From Mermis nigrescens (Eukaryota > Nematoda > Enoplea > Mermithida > Mermithidae), in the NCBI GenBank assembly GCA_036768485.1, contig JAVLUZ010000346.1, positions 878,001-942,000 on the forward strand: a DNA stretch of 64,000 nt, read 5' to 3'. Made by a program: the position numbers and the translations under genes. The notes under the pieces were generated by a model. It ran no database searches. It saw only the letters and a program-made list of their open reading frames with translations, and was not told the DNA's origin. Positions 44,268-55,642 of this stretch are shown piece by piece. Positions within the stretch are counted from its first letter, which is position 1, and each line of letters opens with the position of its first letter.

Positions 44268-44574
44268 CACACCTAGGCCACCTAGGCGTGGGGGAGGTTG
44301 GGAGGGTATGCACCCCTAAAATCAAAATACCAACCAGAAATCAAAATACCCCCCATAGAAACCAAAATACCCCCCTAGAAACCAAAATACCCCCCAGAAT
44401 TCAATTTTGTAATGTTTTCGTTTTTTCCCTGCAATTTTCTGATTTCAATGGATAGAGCTGGATGAGAAACGTTGAAAAATGGTGTTTTTTCGCCATACCA
44501 GCATTTTGAAGGTCATTTTTCGACCTTTGAAAAATCTTGCACCCCCAGAATAATTTTCTTGCTGCCCACGTATG
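44268..44574 (-). mobile_element. Family B MITE, 307 bp, with expanded G/C tract
   Basis: 8-bp duplications CGGGAGAC / CAGGAGAC (44260-44267 and 44575-44582), 7 of 8. The tract near the left end holds four repeats of AAAATACCCCCCAGAA(AC)-type sequence, making the copy longer than usual. Confidence 0.85.
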
Positions 44575-45052
44575 CAGGAGACCCTAACCGAAATGAAAAA
44601 AATATTTTTCTCTCCGCAAGATCCCTTCAGAACAAAAAGGTTAAAACTTCTCGGAGTCTACTCGAAAGGTAGCAAGGACGGCTTTTTAGTGCGCTTTTCG
44701 GCTACTAAGCTCAAAAAATTTCGGCGCTAATCGCCGGATTTTCTATTATCTATTGTACTTGTCACCTTGGAGGCCCAGTTTTGACTTAAAAGTGGCGAAT
44801 ATGTCAAAATTTCAAATATTTCAAAAATTTCTCCGCAGACACGTTGCTTAAACGATGGATTTGTAACGTTTTAAATCAAGCAAAAAGGCATTCGAATTTT
44901 TTAAAATGCTTTTTCTTCACTGCGCTATTGATCTCGTCGAGACACGCTCAAAAATGCCATTTTTCATTAATATTCTAATGGTTCTCGACGATGTGAAGGA
45001 CTTCAAAAATTTCGCCCACCCCGCACCCACGAAATAAAAACATGGTGATGTC

Positions 45053-45302
45053 CATACGTGGGCAGCAAGAAAAGTCTGGGGGGGGGGTTGCAAGAATTTT
45101 TGAAGGTCAAAAAATGGCCTTAAAATGGTGGTATGGCGATAAAAACACCATTTTTCGACGTTTCTCATCAAGCACTATCCATTGGCATCAAAAAATTGCG
45201 AAAAAATGGAAAAATTTTCAAAAACTGTATTCTGGGGGGTATTTTGGTTTTTGGGGGTTCATACCCCTCCCCGCAAACCCCCCGCCCCCACGCCCAGGTG
45301 TG
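45053..45302 (+). mobile_element. Family B MITE, 250 bp
   Basis: Perfect 8-bp duplications GTGATGTC (45045-45052 and 45303-45310). Ends CATACGTGGGCAGC and GCCCAGGTGTG. Confidence 0.93.
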
Positions 45303-45506
45303 GTGATGTCTCTGCATGTATATAACGATAGGTAAATTTTAAATATATACCAAATGGTCCATTATATCACTAAGCCTACTTAGTTAATGTCAATATCGAG
45401 TCTTGTCCTCGTGATTGCAACTGGTTTAATTTTTGAAACAACTAATTATACGATGGCGTATGGAAGAAATAAGAAAGGTATATTGCACTCGCATGGATTT
45501 TAAAAA

Positions 45507-45757
45507 TCGTGGGGGGGGTTTGGGGAGGGGGTATGCACCCCCGCAGAAACCAAAATACCCCTCCGCATAAGCTAAAATACCCCCCCAGAATTCACTTTTT
45601 GAAATTTTTTTGTGGTTATTTTCGCAATTATTCGATAACAATGGATGTTGCTCGATGAGGAACGTTGAAAAATTATGTTCTTTGCCATACCACCGTTTTA
45701 AGGCCATTTTTTCACCCCCCACCCAGAATTTCGGTGCCGCCCACCTCTGGTGTGGAC
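45507..45757 (-). mobile_element. Family B MITE, left end missing
   Basis: GGGGGGGTTTGGGGAGGGGG tract, core (complement) and GTGCCGCCCACCTCTGG at the right. Confidence 0.7.
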
Positions 45758-46045
45758 CCGCCGAAAATTAAAACTCCCTAGGATTAAATTTTCTCTCCAT
45801 TTTTGTTGTTTTTCGAAATTTTTTTATGACGTTGGATAGAACTCAACAAGGAAAGTCAAAAATTGAGGTTTTTTGCCGATTTTATCGTCATTTTTTTGAC
45901 ATTTTCTAATCTTAAAATAATTTCGGACGCCCGCCAGCCCTAGAATTTAGGTACTGCCATCGCCAATTTAAAGTGTCGGATTAATATTTCGCCGATACAT
46001 AAATAAAATAAATATTGCAAACAAACATTTGACCGCTCTAATGAG

Positions 46046-46200
46046 TAGGGATGGACCGGGTCGAAGTATCCGGATCCGGATCCGGCTTTATCCGACGATT
46101 TTTCTGGATCCGGATCCGGATCCGAACCCGAAATTTTCAAAAAGTAAAGATCCGGACCCGGACCCGAAATTTTAAAAATTTTAAATCCGATCCATCCCTA
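46046..46200. mobile_element. hAT-like MITE TAGGGATGGACCGG, 155 bp
   Basis: Perfect 8-bp duplications CTAATGAG (46038-46045 and 46201-46208). Ends TAGGGATGGACCGG and CCGATCCATCCCTA. Interior is rich in GGATCCGGATCC repeats, which create several BamHI-type palindromes. Confidence 0.92.
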
Positions 46201-46660
46201 CTAATGAGTATCGAAATTTTCGATGAACTTGATCAGTTTTGCACGAAAAATGGAGGTTTTCCACGTGTCTTGCGTTCAGATTTCCGGAAATGAAGGCCGC
46301 TTAAGTATATTCGTAGAAAAATTGACTAATTCGCCGAGATTTTCATTCGACACATCCAGTTTTCATAGATTTAAATATTTTTTTGTAAATGCGGTTATGC
46401 ATGATTAGCAGTCAGCTGTGTGGTTTGAAAGTTCGTGGTAGGGCGCTTTCTTAAACTGAGATGACTCTTTATTACGGATGTTTAAAGCCTTGGCCCCGGT
46501 GCCGGGGCTTATTCCCCGGCCCGGCGCTAAAACGTGTAAAATTAAAAGTAAAAATCTCATATTCTCCTCTAAAGTCACACCAGGTAATTGTAAGGAAGCA
46601 TACAAATGGCCTATTTAGAAACACTGACTAATTTGAATAGCGAAACATGATGGTTGGACT

Positions 46661-46891
46661 CGTAGGTGGGCGTCACCAAAGTTCTGGGGGGTGCGAGATT
46701 TTATCAGAAGTCAAAAAATGCGCTAAACATGCTGGTATGACAAAAAACACTATTTTTCAACGTTCCTCATCGGGCACGATCCACTGGCATCAAAAAATTG
46801 CGAAAAAACGAAAAAATTATCAAAACTTGAATTCTGGGGGCTATTTTGGTTTCTGGGCAGGTACCCCTCAATCCTCCTACGCCCAGGTATC
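46661..46891 (+). mobile_element. Family B MITE, 231 bp
   Basis: Perfect 8-bp duplications GTTGGACT (46653-46660 and 46892-46899). Ends CGTAGGTGGGCGTCACC and GCCCAGGTATC, slightly mutated. Confidence 0.9.
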
Positions 46892-47223
46892 GTTGGACTG
46901 TTTGTGTAGCAAAAAAGTAGACTTGATATCAACTCAGACGATTCATATTTTGTGTGTTTGCTCTACTTCTGAAGAAGTGATAGAAGCTTAAAATCTTTGC
47001 TGAATATCTATTCATTCGATGAGTTAATATAATCGTGATTTATTTTTTGCTTTTATATTTCATCTCTCAGCATAAGTAGCCTAAGTCGGAGAATGCATTA
47101 ATTTTTTCCTATTACGTTAGATCATATGAATGAAACTCATACGATCTGTTAACCCTGGCAGTATAAACTGTAGGAAAATTTATTGAATTATTAGCTTTGG
47201 AAGGAATAGAGATTACTCGCTAT

Positions 47224-47458
47224 CATACGTGGGCAGCAAGAAAATTCTGGGGGGGGTGCAAGATTTTTTGAATATCAAAAAATGGCCTTAAAAATGGTGG
47301 TATGGCGATAAAAACCACATTTTTCGACGTTTCTCATCAAGCACTATCCATTGGCATCAAAAAATTGCGATAAAGAAAAATATTTTCAAAAACTGATTCT
47401 TGGGGGGTGTTTTTTTCTGGGGGTTGCATACCCCTCAAACCCCCCACGCCCAGGTGTG
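47224..47458 (+). mobile_element. Family B MITE, 235 bp
   Basis: Perfect 8-bp duplications CTCGCTAT (47216-47223 and 47459-47466). Ends CATACGTGGGCAGC and GCCCAGGTGTG. Confidence 0.93.
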
Positions 47459-47856
47459 CTCGCTATGATTGCGATTAGTGGGGCCCTGACCTAAAATCAT
47501 CTATGCTATTACTACGTTGCACCAAGTAGTGATTTTTTGGTCGAAATTCACATTTTCATGAAATTTTCGGAACTCGAGCTTGTTCTGACTCGAATATTCC
47601 ATGCCGTAGCCACAATTTTGAAAAGGGAAACATGATAAAAACTCGTAAATCAATTCTTTTCATAGTGCAACTGAGCTGGATGGAAGAAATGGAAAATTGT
47701 ATTAATTGTAAATTTTAATACATAATATTAATAATAATTTTTGATTCAATAATAATTATAAATACTGATAAATAATATTATTAATTATTGATTGTTAACT
47801 GGCGGTACAAATGCGAAAACTACTTATGATGCACTGTTTTTCTACTTAGAACTCAG

Positions 47857-48904
47857 CAGGCTCGTATCCAGGATTTTATTTCGGGGGGCCGACAAATTTT
47901 TGAGACCAGATATCTCGAGAACCATGAGGAGATAGGCGGAAATAAAGACAGTTTTGAGCGTATCTCGGCGAGCTCTATACAACGGTGAAGAAAAATTTCA
48001 ACAAAAAAAAATTTTCACTTTATTTCATGTTGATCCACAGCAAATTTATCATTTAAGCTGATTTCTCATCACCTAATCGGCGAATTATTTCTTATCTCTT
48101 GCCTTTGTATCATTGTGCTTTACAGAGAAAAACAATACGGATAATTAATAATTCGGCGCGAAGCGCTGAAAAAATTGACATGCTCTACCGATCAACCTCG
48201 AATTTGAGCGGTTTTGAGTGGACTAGAAGACAAAAAACATGTATAAACAATAGATACGGCGCGAAGCGCCGGAAAAATTTCATGTTTCCCATGTCATAAC
48301 TCAAATTTGAGCTGTTTTGAGTGAGCTAGAAGGCAAAAACTATAACTAAACATTAATCCGGCGCACAGCGCTAGAAAAAAATTGACATGCTCTCAAAAGT
48401 ACGCTAAAAACCTGTTGAGGCGCTGTTTCAGACGCACTTCGCCAATTTTTCTATTTTCCCCTTCGGGGGACCCCTTGAGAGAAACAAAAATTTTTTCCCC
48501 ATTTTGGGGGGCAGGCCCCCCGCCCTCTTGGATACAGGCCTGTTCCCATGTCATAACTCAAATTTGAGCTGTTTTGAGTAAGCTAGAAGGCAAAAACTAT
48601 AGCTAAACAATGAATCCGGCGCAAAGCGTTAGAAAAAAATTGACATACTTTCTATGTTTAACTCAAATTTGAGCGATTTTCAGCGGTTTAGAAGACAAAA
48701 CCTTAAATAAACAATTAATCCGGCGCGAAGCGCCGGAAAATTTTGTGTTTTCTAGCTCAAAAGTATGCTAAAAACCTTTTTTGGCGGTGTTTCAGACCAA
48801 CTTCGCCAATTTTTTCATTTTTCCCTTTGGGGGACCCTTGGGAAAAACAAAAATTTTTTCCCATATCCGGGGGCAGGCCCCCCGCCCCCCTGGATACGGG
48901 CCTG
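47857..48904. mobile_element. Family D hAT-like element, 1048 bp, internally duplicated
   Basis: 8-bp duplications GAACTCAG / AAACTCAG (47849-47856 and 48905-48912), 7 of 8. Ends CAGGCTCGTATCCAGG and CCTGGATACGGGCCTG. The right half contains two successive copies of the terminal module (TTCGGGGGACCCC... and TTTGGGGGACCC..., ending near 48541 and 48904). Several ~100-bp GCGC-box units lie at about 48154, 48259, 48360, 48615 and 48721. Confidence 0.88.
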
Positions 48905-49038
48905 AAACTCAGTATTGTTTTAAGTTTCGCTCTTAAAAAAGGTAAATTGACATGAAAAGGATCTGGTTAAACTTCAAAATGCATGCAAATGACTGAATTT
49001 TAATTTTGAATGATTTTGCTGCTGATTTGGCAACCACA

Positions 49039-49494
49039 TGGGCCCGTAGCCGGCACTTTATTTCGGTGGGGGGGGGGGCAAATAATTTTGAATGTCAGAT
49101 ATCTCGAGAACCATTAGGGGGGTAGTCAAAAATCAGGGCATTTTTGACAATTTCTTATTTTTTCGATTTACACTTGATCTATGCGCTCTGTACAGAATTG
49201 CAACCAGAAAATTAGTGATTAAGAGCCGGAAAAATTTGACATTTTCTCCATGTCTAACTCAAATATGAACGGCTTAGAATAGAACTATACAGAAACAATT
49301 TATCCGGCGCGAAGCGGCGCTAAATTTTTCTTCACTAGCTCAAAAGTCCGCAAAAAACTTGTTTTGGCCACCTTTTGAATGCAGCTTGGGAATTTCCCAT
49401 TTCTTCCTTTGGAGGACCCTTGTTAGGAACAAAAAATTTTTGATTTCGGGGAAGGGGAGCACCGCAACCCCCCCTTCCCTTGGCTACGAAGCTG
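49039..49494. mobile_element. Family D-like element, 456 bp
   Basis: 8-bp duplications CAACCACA / TAACCACA (49031-49038 and 49495-49502), 7 of 8. Ends TGGGCCCGTAGCCGG and TTGGCTACGAAGCTG. GCGC box at about 49306. Confidence 0.8.
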
Positions 49495-49549
49495 TAACCA
49501 CAAATATAGCTTTACAGAAAATTTTTATTTATGTATGTGTTGACCATGC

Positions 49550-49925
49550 ATGCAGAGTATGGGAATTCTGGGATTGAATTAGGGCCTTTTTGGGCCAAAA
49601 AATGGTAGGTACGCGTCAAAAACATCGTTTTTCAGCGGTTCAGACGAGGCTCTATCTTTCTATTTCTAGAGCATAAAAAAAGAAAAATTCGAAAAAAATT
49701 AAAAAATTCGAACAAATTGAACAAGATATAGTCAAAAAATGAGTGTAATGGCGAGAAGCGCCGAAAATTTGGCTCTTTTGAGCAAATAGATAGCTAAAAC
49801 CGCTTAAAAAAGCACCCTTTTCCACAAATTTCAGGAAATTTCTGATAATTTCGAAAAATCGCTAATTGTGGGGGGGGTGTGAAAAAAGTTTTAGCAGGGG
49901 ACCCGAACCCCCCCAAGATTATGTT
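49550..49925 (+). mobile_element. Family E element
   Basis: CATGCAGAGTATGGGAATTC, GGTACGCGTCAAAAACATCG, GCGC-like box at about 49752, closing ACCCCCCCAAGATTATG. Confidence 0.75.
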
Positions 49926-50461
49926 TAGTGATGACTAATGTCGTCTATTGTCAGCTTGGATAAGAGTCTGATGTGAATATCCTATTATGAACTCAAATAT
50001 TTTCTAGCAATCCTCGACCTATACTCAGAAATCGTTCTACACTTATAAATTTCATTTATACTTTACAATAAGTTTTTGTTATTCTTCCACTTTTTAATCT
50101 ATTAATTTAACATTCACGAAAGAAAAAAATGAAAAATTCTTAAAAACCATCTGGAAAGTTTTTTGCCTACTTTTGAGCTTATTCATTTGGAATCTAACTT
50201 CAAATCTGTCTTTTTCCATAATGTTTGTTGTTTAAAAACTTTAATCTTCTAGTTTTTATTTTAGAAATTCTAAAAGTGTACATTAAATGAAAAATTTTAA
50301 TTTCAATTTAAAAAATTTAATAAATTTGGGGATTTCGTGATCATGTCTAAATTTTTTTGCCGAGTTAATCAAATTTTCGTCTCATTTTTCTTCTACGATA
50401 TAATGCCTCAGAAGTCAGTAGCTACGAAGACAAATTTCCCGTAATTTTTTTGACATCGCAC

Positions 50462-51197
50462 CAGTGTTTTTTTTGTACAAGGTCCGTTTGTACAAAGATG
50501 GTCCCCAAAAGTCTTTGCGCATTTTGTACATGCAAATTTTTGTGTACTATAATATGGTACAGTAGCGATTTTAGTGTGGTAAAACAGGTTTTTGGATCTT
50601 CGGTAGTGTATTTATTAATTTCTGGGTTCCGCACGCCAAACATTACTAGAAATTATCTCAAAACGGCGCGAAGCGCCGAAAAATTTGACATTTTTCAATT
50701 CTAAATGCAAATCCTGCTGTTTTAAACATACATATATAGCACAAACAAACACTCCCAAAATTTTGGGGAATTTTACACCTTTTTGCAGTTTTATTCTTCA
50801 AAAATCTTTGCACATTTTGGACACACAAATTTTTGGGCACTGTAATATGGTACAGTAGCGATTTTAGTGTGATAAAAAACAGTTGTTCGACTTTTGGTAG
50901 TGTATATAAGCTAATTTCTGGGTCTCTAAGGGCAAAATTCACTAAGAATCGTCTTAAAAACGGCGCGAAACACCGAAAATTTGACATTTTTCCTTCTGAA
51001 ATGCAATTTCTGCCATTATAAAGATATATGGAACACAGAATTACTCATTTCGGCGCGAAGCGCCGAAAATTTCTGCGAATTTTAGACCTTTTTTGCAATT
51101 TTCGTCGTCCCAAAAATCTTTGTACATGTACAAAGACGGTCCCGAAAAATCTTTGTACATCGGGAAAAATCTTTGCCGAGTACAAAAAAAAACACTG
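50462..51197. mobile_element. Family A hAT-like element, 736 bp (reference copy)
   Basis: Perfect 8-bp duplications CATCGCAC (50454-50461 and 51198-51205). Ends CAGTGTTTTTTTTGTACAAGG minus its last base and GAGTACAAAAAAAAACACTG. Repeated TTTGTACA motifs lie near both ends, and GCGC boxes at about 50666 and 51052 are followed by AAATTTGACATTTTTC and AAATTTCTGCGAATTT. No transposase. This copy defines the family. Confidence 0.93.
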
Positions 51198-51676
51198 CAT
51201 CGCACTTGTGACGGATGCTGATAAATTAAAATCAAAAAATAAAATACCGACATTTAAATTTAAATTTGTATTATTCTTATTAATAAGCTTGAGAAGACAG
51301 ATTTTTGTGTACGCCTTTGTTTTTTTAAGCTTTTTTATATTCGGAAAGCACCTACAAGTGGCATTAATCTTTTCCTAGCTCTTAAGTACTTAGTTTTTGA
51401 TATATTAAACGAAGTTTTAGCCCTCCTCGCCGAGACAAAATTTTTTAGTCTAAAACGGCGCTTTTCATATTCGAAAGAGGAAATTCATTCTAGAGTTCAG
51501 GATAATTTTTTTAAATTGGCAATTTCGGACTGTTTGGGGAAAAGCATGCTTCTGTAAATTTTCTTTCCGGCAAATTCCGTTTTTTAGTCAAGCATTTCGC
51601 TTTTTTTGAAAATGATTTTCCAAATTTTTGTCCAAATTACTTCGTTTTTTCTGCATTTCAGCCCCTCATATCCATT

Positions 51677-51942
51677 TTGGGCGTGGGGGGTTTTTTTTGA
51701 GGGGGGTGTGCATCCCTCCAGAAACCGAAATACCTACCCCCCAGAAACCAAAACACCCCCCCAGAATTCAATTTTTGAAAATTTTCTGTTTTTTCCGCAA
51801 TTTTTGATGCCAATGGATAGTGCTCGATGAGAAACGATGAAAAATGGTATTTTTCGCCATTCCATCATTTTTAAGGCCATTTTTGACCTTTGAAAAAAGA
51901 TCTCGCACCCCCAGAATTTTGGTGCCGCCCACCTACTATGCT
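51677..51942 (-). mobile_element. Family B MITE copy
   Basis: GGGCGTGGGGGGTTTTTTTT to GGTGCCGCCCACCTA; core AAATGGTATTTTTCGCCATT (complement orientation). No clear duplication. Confidence 0.75.
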
Positions 51943-52249
51943 CAGGTCCCGCTTATAAATAAGTGAAATGGAGAAAATGAAAGTAAAAAAAACAAAAATA
52001 ATGACTGAATGAAATATAACGTATAATTAAAATAAAATTTTTCAAAAGGGAATGAATGAATAAGCGCGTAAGGGGAATAAAGAAATTAGAGCAAAAACCG
52101 AATAAATAAAAATAAACAAATTTAAAACGGTTAAAGTAAAATAAAAATTTAATGAATAACTAAACCAAAATTTCGTAGATCGGAATGGAGGAATTCAAAA
52201 CGTATGAATAAAATGAAGCGTTATCAACTGGAATAAAATGAATAATAAT
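51943..52249. other. AT-rich simple-sequence stretch
   Basis: Purine-rich GAATAAA/AAATAAA-like repeats (for example AATGAATAAGCG, GAATAAATAAAAATAAACAA). No gene. Confidence 0.5.
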
Positions 52250-52425
52250 CAGGCACGTATCTCTGGGGGGGGGTTTCGGACCCCCCCCCGAAATTCCGAA
52301 AAATCGAAAAATATATCATTTTAAACGTTATTTTGTTATTTTGTGCTATTTTTGGTTTTTTTGGGCTTAGTCCCCCCCAAAATTGGTGTTGGTCCCCCGA
52401 AATAGGACGGCCAGCTACGTCCCGG
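52250..52425. mobile_element. Family C MITE, 176 bp
   Basis: Ends CAGGCACGTATCTC and CAGCTACGTCCCGG. Flanks ATAATAAT / ACGATAAT match at 6 of 8. Diagnostic GGTGTTGGTCCCCC interior. It lies 56 bases upstream of poly(A) polymerase exon 2. Confidence 0.8.
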
Positions 52426-52481
52426 ACGATAATAGATAAATGAGTGATTTTTTTAATTTTAAAAAAATTGTTCTCATCCAG

Positions 52482-52683
52482 GAGTTTTTACGATTGTACG
52501 ATTTTTACGAGAGCGACGACGAGATGAATAATAGGATGGAGGTGTTGCGTAAGGTGAACATGCTGGTGAAGCAGTGGGTGGCCCAGGTCAGCGTTCAAAA
52601 AAACATGCCCCCAGACGTGGCCGACACCGTGGGCGGCAAGGTGTTCACTTTTGGCTCTTACCGATTGGGCGTCCACACGAAAG
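52482..52683 (+). CDS. PAPOLA: Poly(A) polymerase, coding exon 2
   Basis: Residues 62-128: EFLRLYDFYESDDEMNNRM, then EVLRKVNMLVKQWVAQVSV and the strongly conserved VGGKVFTFGSYRLGVHTKG. The last motif is the nucleotidyltransferase signature: GS and the surrounding loop bind the triphosphate of ATP, and it leads into the catalytic DxD on the next exon. Acceptor CATCCAG|GAG and donor AAAG|GTAAAA, phase 1 at the 3' end. Codon use here is more G/C-rich than the surrounding DNA. A satellite array starts directly behind the donor. Confidence 0.95.
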
Positions 52684-52689
52684 GTAAAA

Positions 52690-53480
52690 ATTGAATTTTT
52701 TAGGCATTTTTTGTAATTTTTTTATCAAAAAATTACAAATATTGTCTTTCCGGGAACAGGTTCGCGAAAAAATCGAATTTCCCGACATTTTTCCAATTTT
52801 TTGTCAAAAAAATTACAAATATTGTCTTTCCGGTAGCGGGTTGGCAAAAAATCGGATTTTCAGGCACTTTTCCCCCATTTTTTGTCAAAAAATTACAAAT
52901 ATTGTCTATCCGGGAGCGGGTTGGCAAAAAAGTTGATTTTTAGGCATTTTTTCCCCATTTTTTGTCAAAAAATTACAAATATTGTCTTTCCGGGAGCGGG
53001 TTGCCAAAAAATCGGATTTTTCAAGCATTTTTTCCCATTTTTTGTCAAAAAATTACAAATATTGTCTTTCCGGGAGCGGGTTGGCAAAAAAATCGGATTT
53101 TTCATGCATTTTTTCCCATTTTTTGTCAAAAAATTACAAATATTGTCTTTCCGGGAGCGGGTTGGCAAAAAATCGGATTTTTCAGGCACTTTTCCCCATT
53201 TTTTGTCAAAAAATTACAAATATTGTCTATCCGGGAGCGGGTTGGCAAAAAAGTTGATTTTTAGGCATTTTTTCCCCATTTTTTGTCAAAAAATTACAAA
53301 TATTGTCTTTCCGGGAGCGGGTTGCCAAAAAATCGGATTTTTCAAGCATTTTTTCCCATTTTTTGTCAAAAAATTACAAATATTGTCTTTCCGGGAGCGG
53401 GTTGGCAAAAAATCGGATTTTTCATGCATTTTTTCCCATTTTTTTTGTCAAATATTACAAATATTGTGTGTTCGGGTGCG
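52690..53480. repeat. Satellite array, 80-81-bp unit, about 10 copies
   Basis: ATTACAAATATTGTCTTTCC recurs at 52741, 52821, 52901, 52981, 53061, 53142, 53222, 53302, 53382 and 53463 (position of ATTGT). Each unit continues GGGAGCGGGTTGGCAAAAAA and TTTTCCCATTTTTTGTCAAA. Units at 52901 and 53222 share TCTATCC and AAGTTGATTTTTAGG; those at 52981 and 53302 share GGTTGCCAAAAAATCGG. So a four-unit block of 321 bp has itself been duplicated. The 204-residue open frame across it is a by-product of the repeat, not a gene. Confidence 0.97.
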
Positions 53481-53576
53481 GGTAGCCTTTTCATAATTTT
53501 CGGCTCCTACATTTTCGGGTTCGAGGCCTCATCAGGAATGGACCACAACTTAAGAATGAGAGTAGCGGCAACCGTA

Positions 53577-53960
53577 CGCGCACATCATGGGAATTCTGGG
53601 GGGGGGGGGCGAAATGATAAAGCGCCCTTGTTGGGTCCAAAAATGTAGGTACGCGTCAAAAATATGTTTTTTTAGCGTCTCTGACGATGCTGTATCTTAC
53701 TAGAGTATAAAAACGAAAAAAATTTCGAAAAAACCAAAAAAGTCGGGACAAATTGAACAAAATATGGTCAAAACATGTGTATAATAGCGCGAAGCGCCGA
53801 AAATTTGGCACTTTTGAGCATATAGCTAAAAACGCTTAAAAAAGTATTTTTCTACAAATTTTTAGTAAATTTTTGAAATTTTCATAAAAAACGCCAATTC
53901 TGGGAGGGTGAAACAATTTCGCGAAAGGGGGGGGTGGGTGAAAATTTTTCTAATGACTAA
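53577..53960 (+). mobile_element. Family E element
   Basis: GCACATCATGGGAATTCTGG, GGTACGCGTCAAAAATATG, GCGC box at about 53788, closing GGGGGTGGGTGAAAATTTTT. Confidence 0.75.
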
Positions 53961-53985
53961 AGGCGCCCATCCCCTCCACCTGAAC

Positions 53986-54400
53986 CGCGCAGCATAGGAA
54001 TTCTGGGGGGGGGGTGCGAAATTTCAATGGAGCCTTTTTCGGGTTCAACAAGGGTTAACACGCGTCAACAACTTTGTTTTTCAGCGTTTCTGACGACGCT
54101 TTATTTTTTTAGAGCGTGAAAAGGAAGAAATTTCGTTTAAAAAAAAAGGAAAAAATCGAACAAGTTGATCAAAATATAGTCAAAAATGAGTAAATGGCTC
54201 AAAGCGCCGAAAATTTGACACTTTTGCGCAAACTGATAGCTAAAAGGCTTTATACGAACTTTTTTAGGATGTTTTGGAAATTATCAGAAAATTTTGAAAA
54301 AATCACGACTTCTTAACGAACGAAAGAGAATTCCTGGGGGGGGGTGAAAATTTTTCTGGAGCTGGAAAACCAACCCCCTCCCTCGTCAAAATCGTGCATG
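53986..54400 (+). mobile_element. Family E element
   Basis: GCGCAGCATAGGAATTCTGG, AACACGCGTCAACAACTTTG, degenerate box near 54200, closing CGTCAAAATCGTGCATGG. Head-to-tail with the copy before it. Confidence 0.75.
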
Positions 54401-54663
54401 GTTGGTTGGATGTCTAATCGGTAGATCGACTGGTTAGCCGTTGAATTGAATATGGAAAAAAGAAGAAAGATGGGGGAAAAATTTTTTGTATAATGTTAAA
54501 ATTATTCATATTTCTTCTTAAATATTGTTAAATTCCTTTGTGTTTGATCGATGTGTTTTTTCTGTTTTCTGATTTTTTTACGCGATCGAATAATCGATTG
54601 CTCGGTCGTTTGCTTTCTCGTTGTGTGATGACTCGGCGAAATTTTGATTCGGCTCATTTTTAG

Positions 54664-54898
54664 CACTTTGGGATGGGGGGGTATGCACCCCTCACGAGAT
54701 ACCAAAATACTCTCCCCCAGAATTCAATTTTTGGATTTTTCCCGTTTTTTCCCGCAATTTTCTGATGCCAATGGATAGTGCATGATGAGGAACGTTGAAA
54801 AATTGGTGTTTTTCGCCATACCACCATGTTTAAGGCCATTTTTTTGATCTTTGAAAATCTTACACCCCCCCCTAAAATTTCGGCGCTGCCCACCTATG
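54664..54898 (-). mobile_element. Family B MITE copy
   Basis: TTTGGGATGGGGGGGTATGC to GCGCTGCCCACCTATG; core in complement orientation. Confidence 0.75.
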
Positions 54899-54909
54899 TT
54901 GGTGAGTAG

Positions 54910-55340
54910 ACATGCACAGCATCTGACTGAATTCTTGGAGGTGGGGGTGGGGGGGAATTGAAATCTGGATGTGCCTTTTTTGGCCCAAAAAGGGCGGGTA
55001 CGCGTCAAAAACGTCGTTTTTAGGCTTTATCCGACGATTCTCCATCTTCCTAGAGCATAAAAGCCAACAAAATTTAAAAAAAGTCATATAAATTGAACAG
55101 AATATAGCTTAAAACATGAGTATATGGCGCGAGGCGCCGAAAATTGAGCAAATAGATAGTCTAGAAACGGTAAAAAAGAACCTTTTGTACGAATTTTCAG
55201 GAAAATTTTTGGAAACTTTCGAAAAATTGCCATTTATGGGGGTGACAAAATTTCTGTGGGGTGAAAATTTTCAAAGGGGGGGTGGTGAAAACCACCTCTT
55301 CAAATCCAATCCCCACTCCTCAAAGATCACGCACGTCGGT
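54910..55340 (+). mobile_element. Family E element
   Basis: CATGCACAGCATCTGACTG, GGTACGCGTCAAAAACGTCG, GCGC box at about 55128, closing AAAGATCACGCACGTC. Confidence 0.75.
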
Positions 55341-55642
55341 GGGGGTAAATGAGTAATTTTTTGTTATTTAATGTCAGATTTCAATACTTAGTTTGTTGTG
55401 AATTTGCTGTATTTTTTCTTCATGAATATTCGCGCTTGAATGCGAATGAAAATAAATGGTAATAATGACGAAGGAATGGGCTTTACCATCAAAATATGTA
55501 CGAAATAATGGAAGAAAAGTGCTCTGAATGACAGAATTTATAATTTCCATGCTAGAAAAATAAATGTATGTGATCGAAATTATGTTATTAGACGCCGTTT
55601 TACGATTTTTCACGGTTCGAGCAATACGTTATGGTCCAAGAG

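Larger units (their letters stand above)
42198..52481 (+). other. Poly(A) polymerase intron 1, about 10.3 kb
   Basis: GT...AG intron filled with family B (at least seven copies), D and E elements, a family A element and a small hAT MITE. No second gene was recognised inside. Stretches 47467-47848, 49930-50453 and 51206-51676 hold nothing identifiable. Confidence 0.8.

Noticed and set aside
46051..46293. ORF with Arg/Gly/Ser repeats (GSGSGF, IRIRIRTRN)
   Set aside because: It is translation of the GGATCC/CCGGATC repeats in a 155-bp MITE with a perfect 8-bp duplication.
52882..53496. 204-residue open frame in the satellite array
   Set aside because: The protein is the same 27-residue unit repeated, a by-product of an 80-81-bp tandem repeat within an intron; overlapping frames on both strands are equally open.
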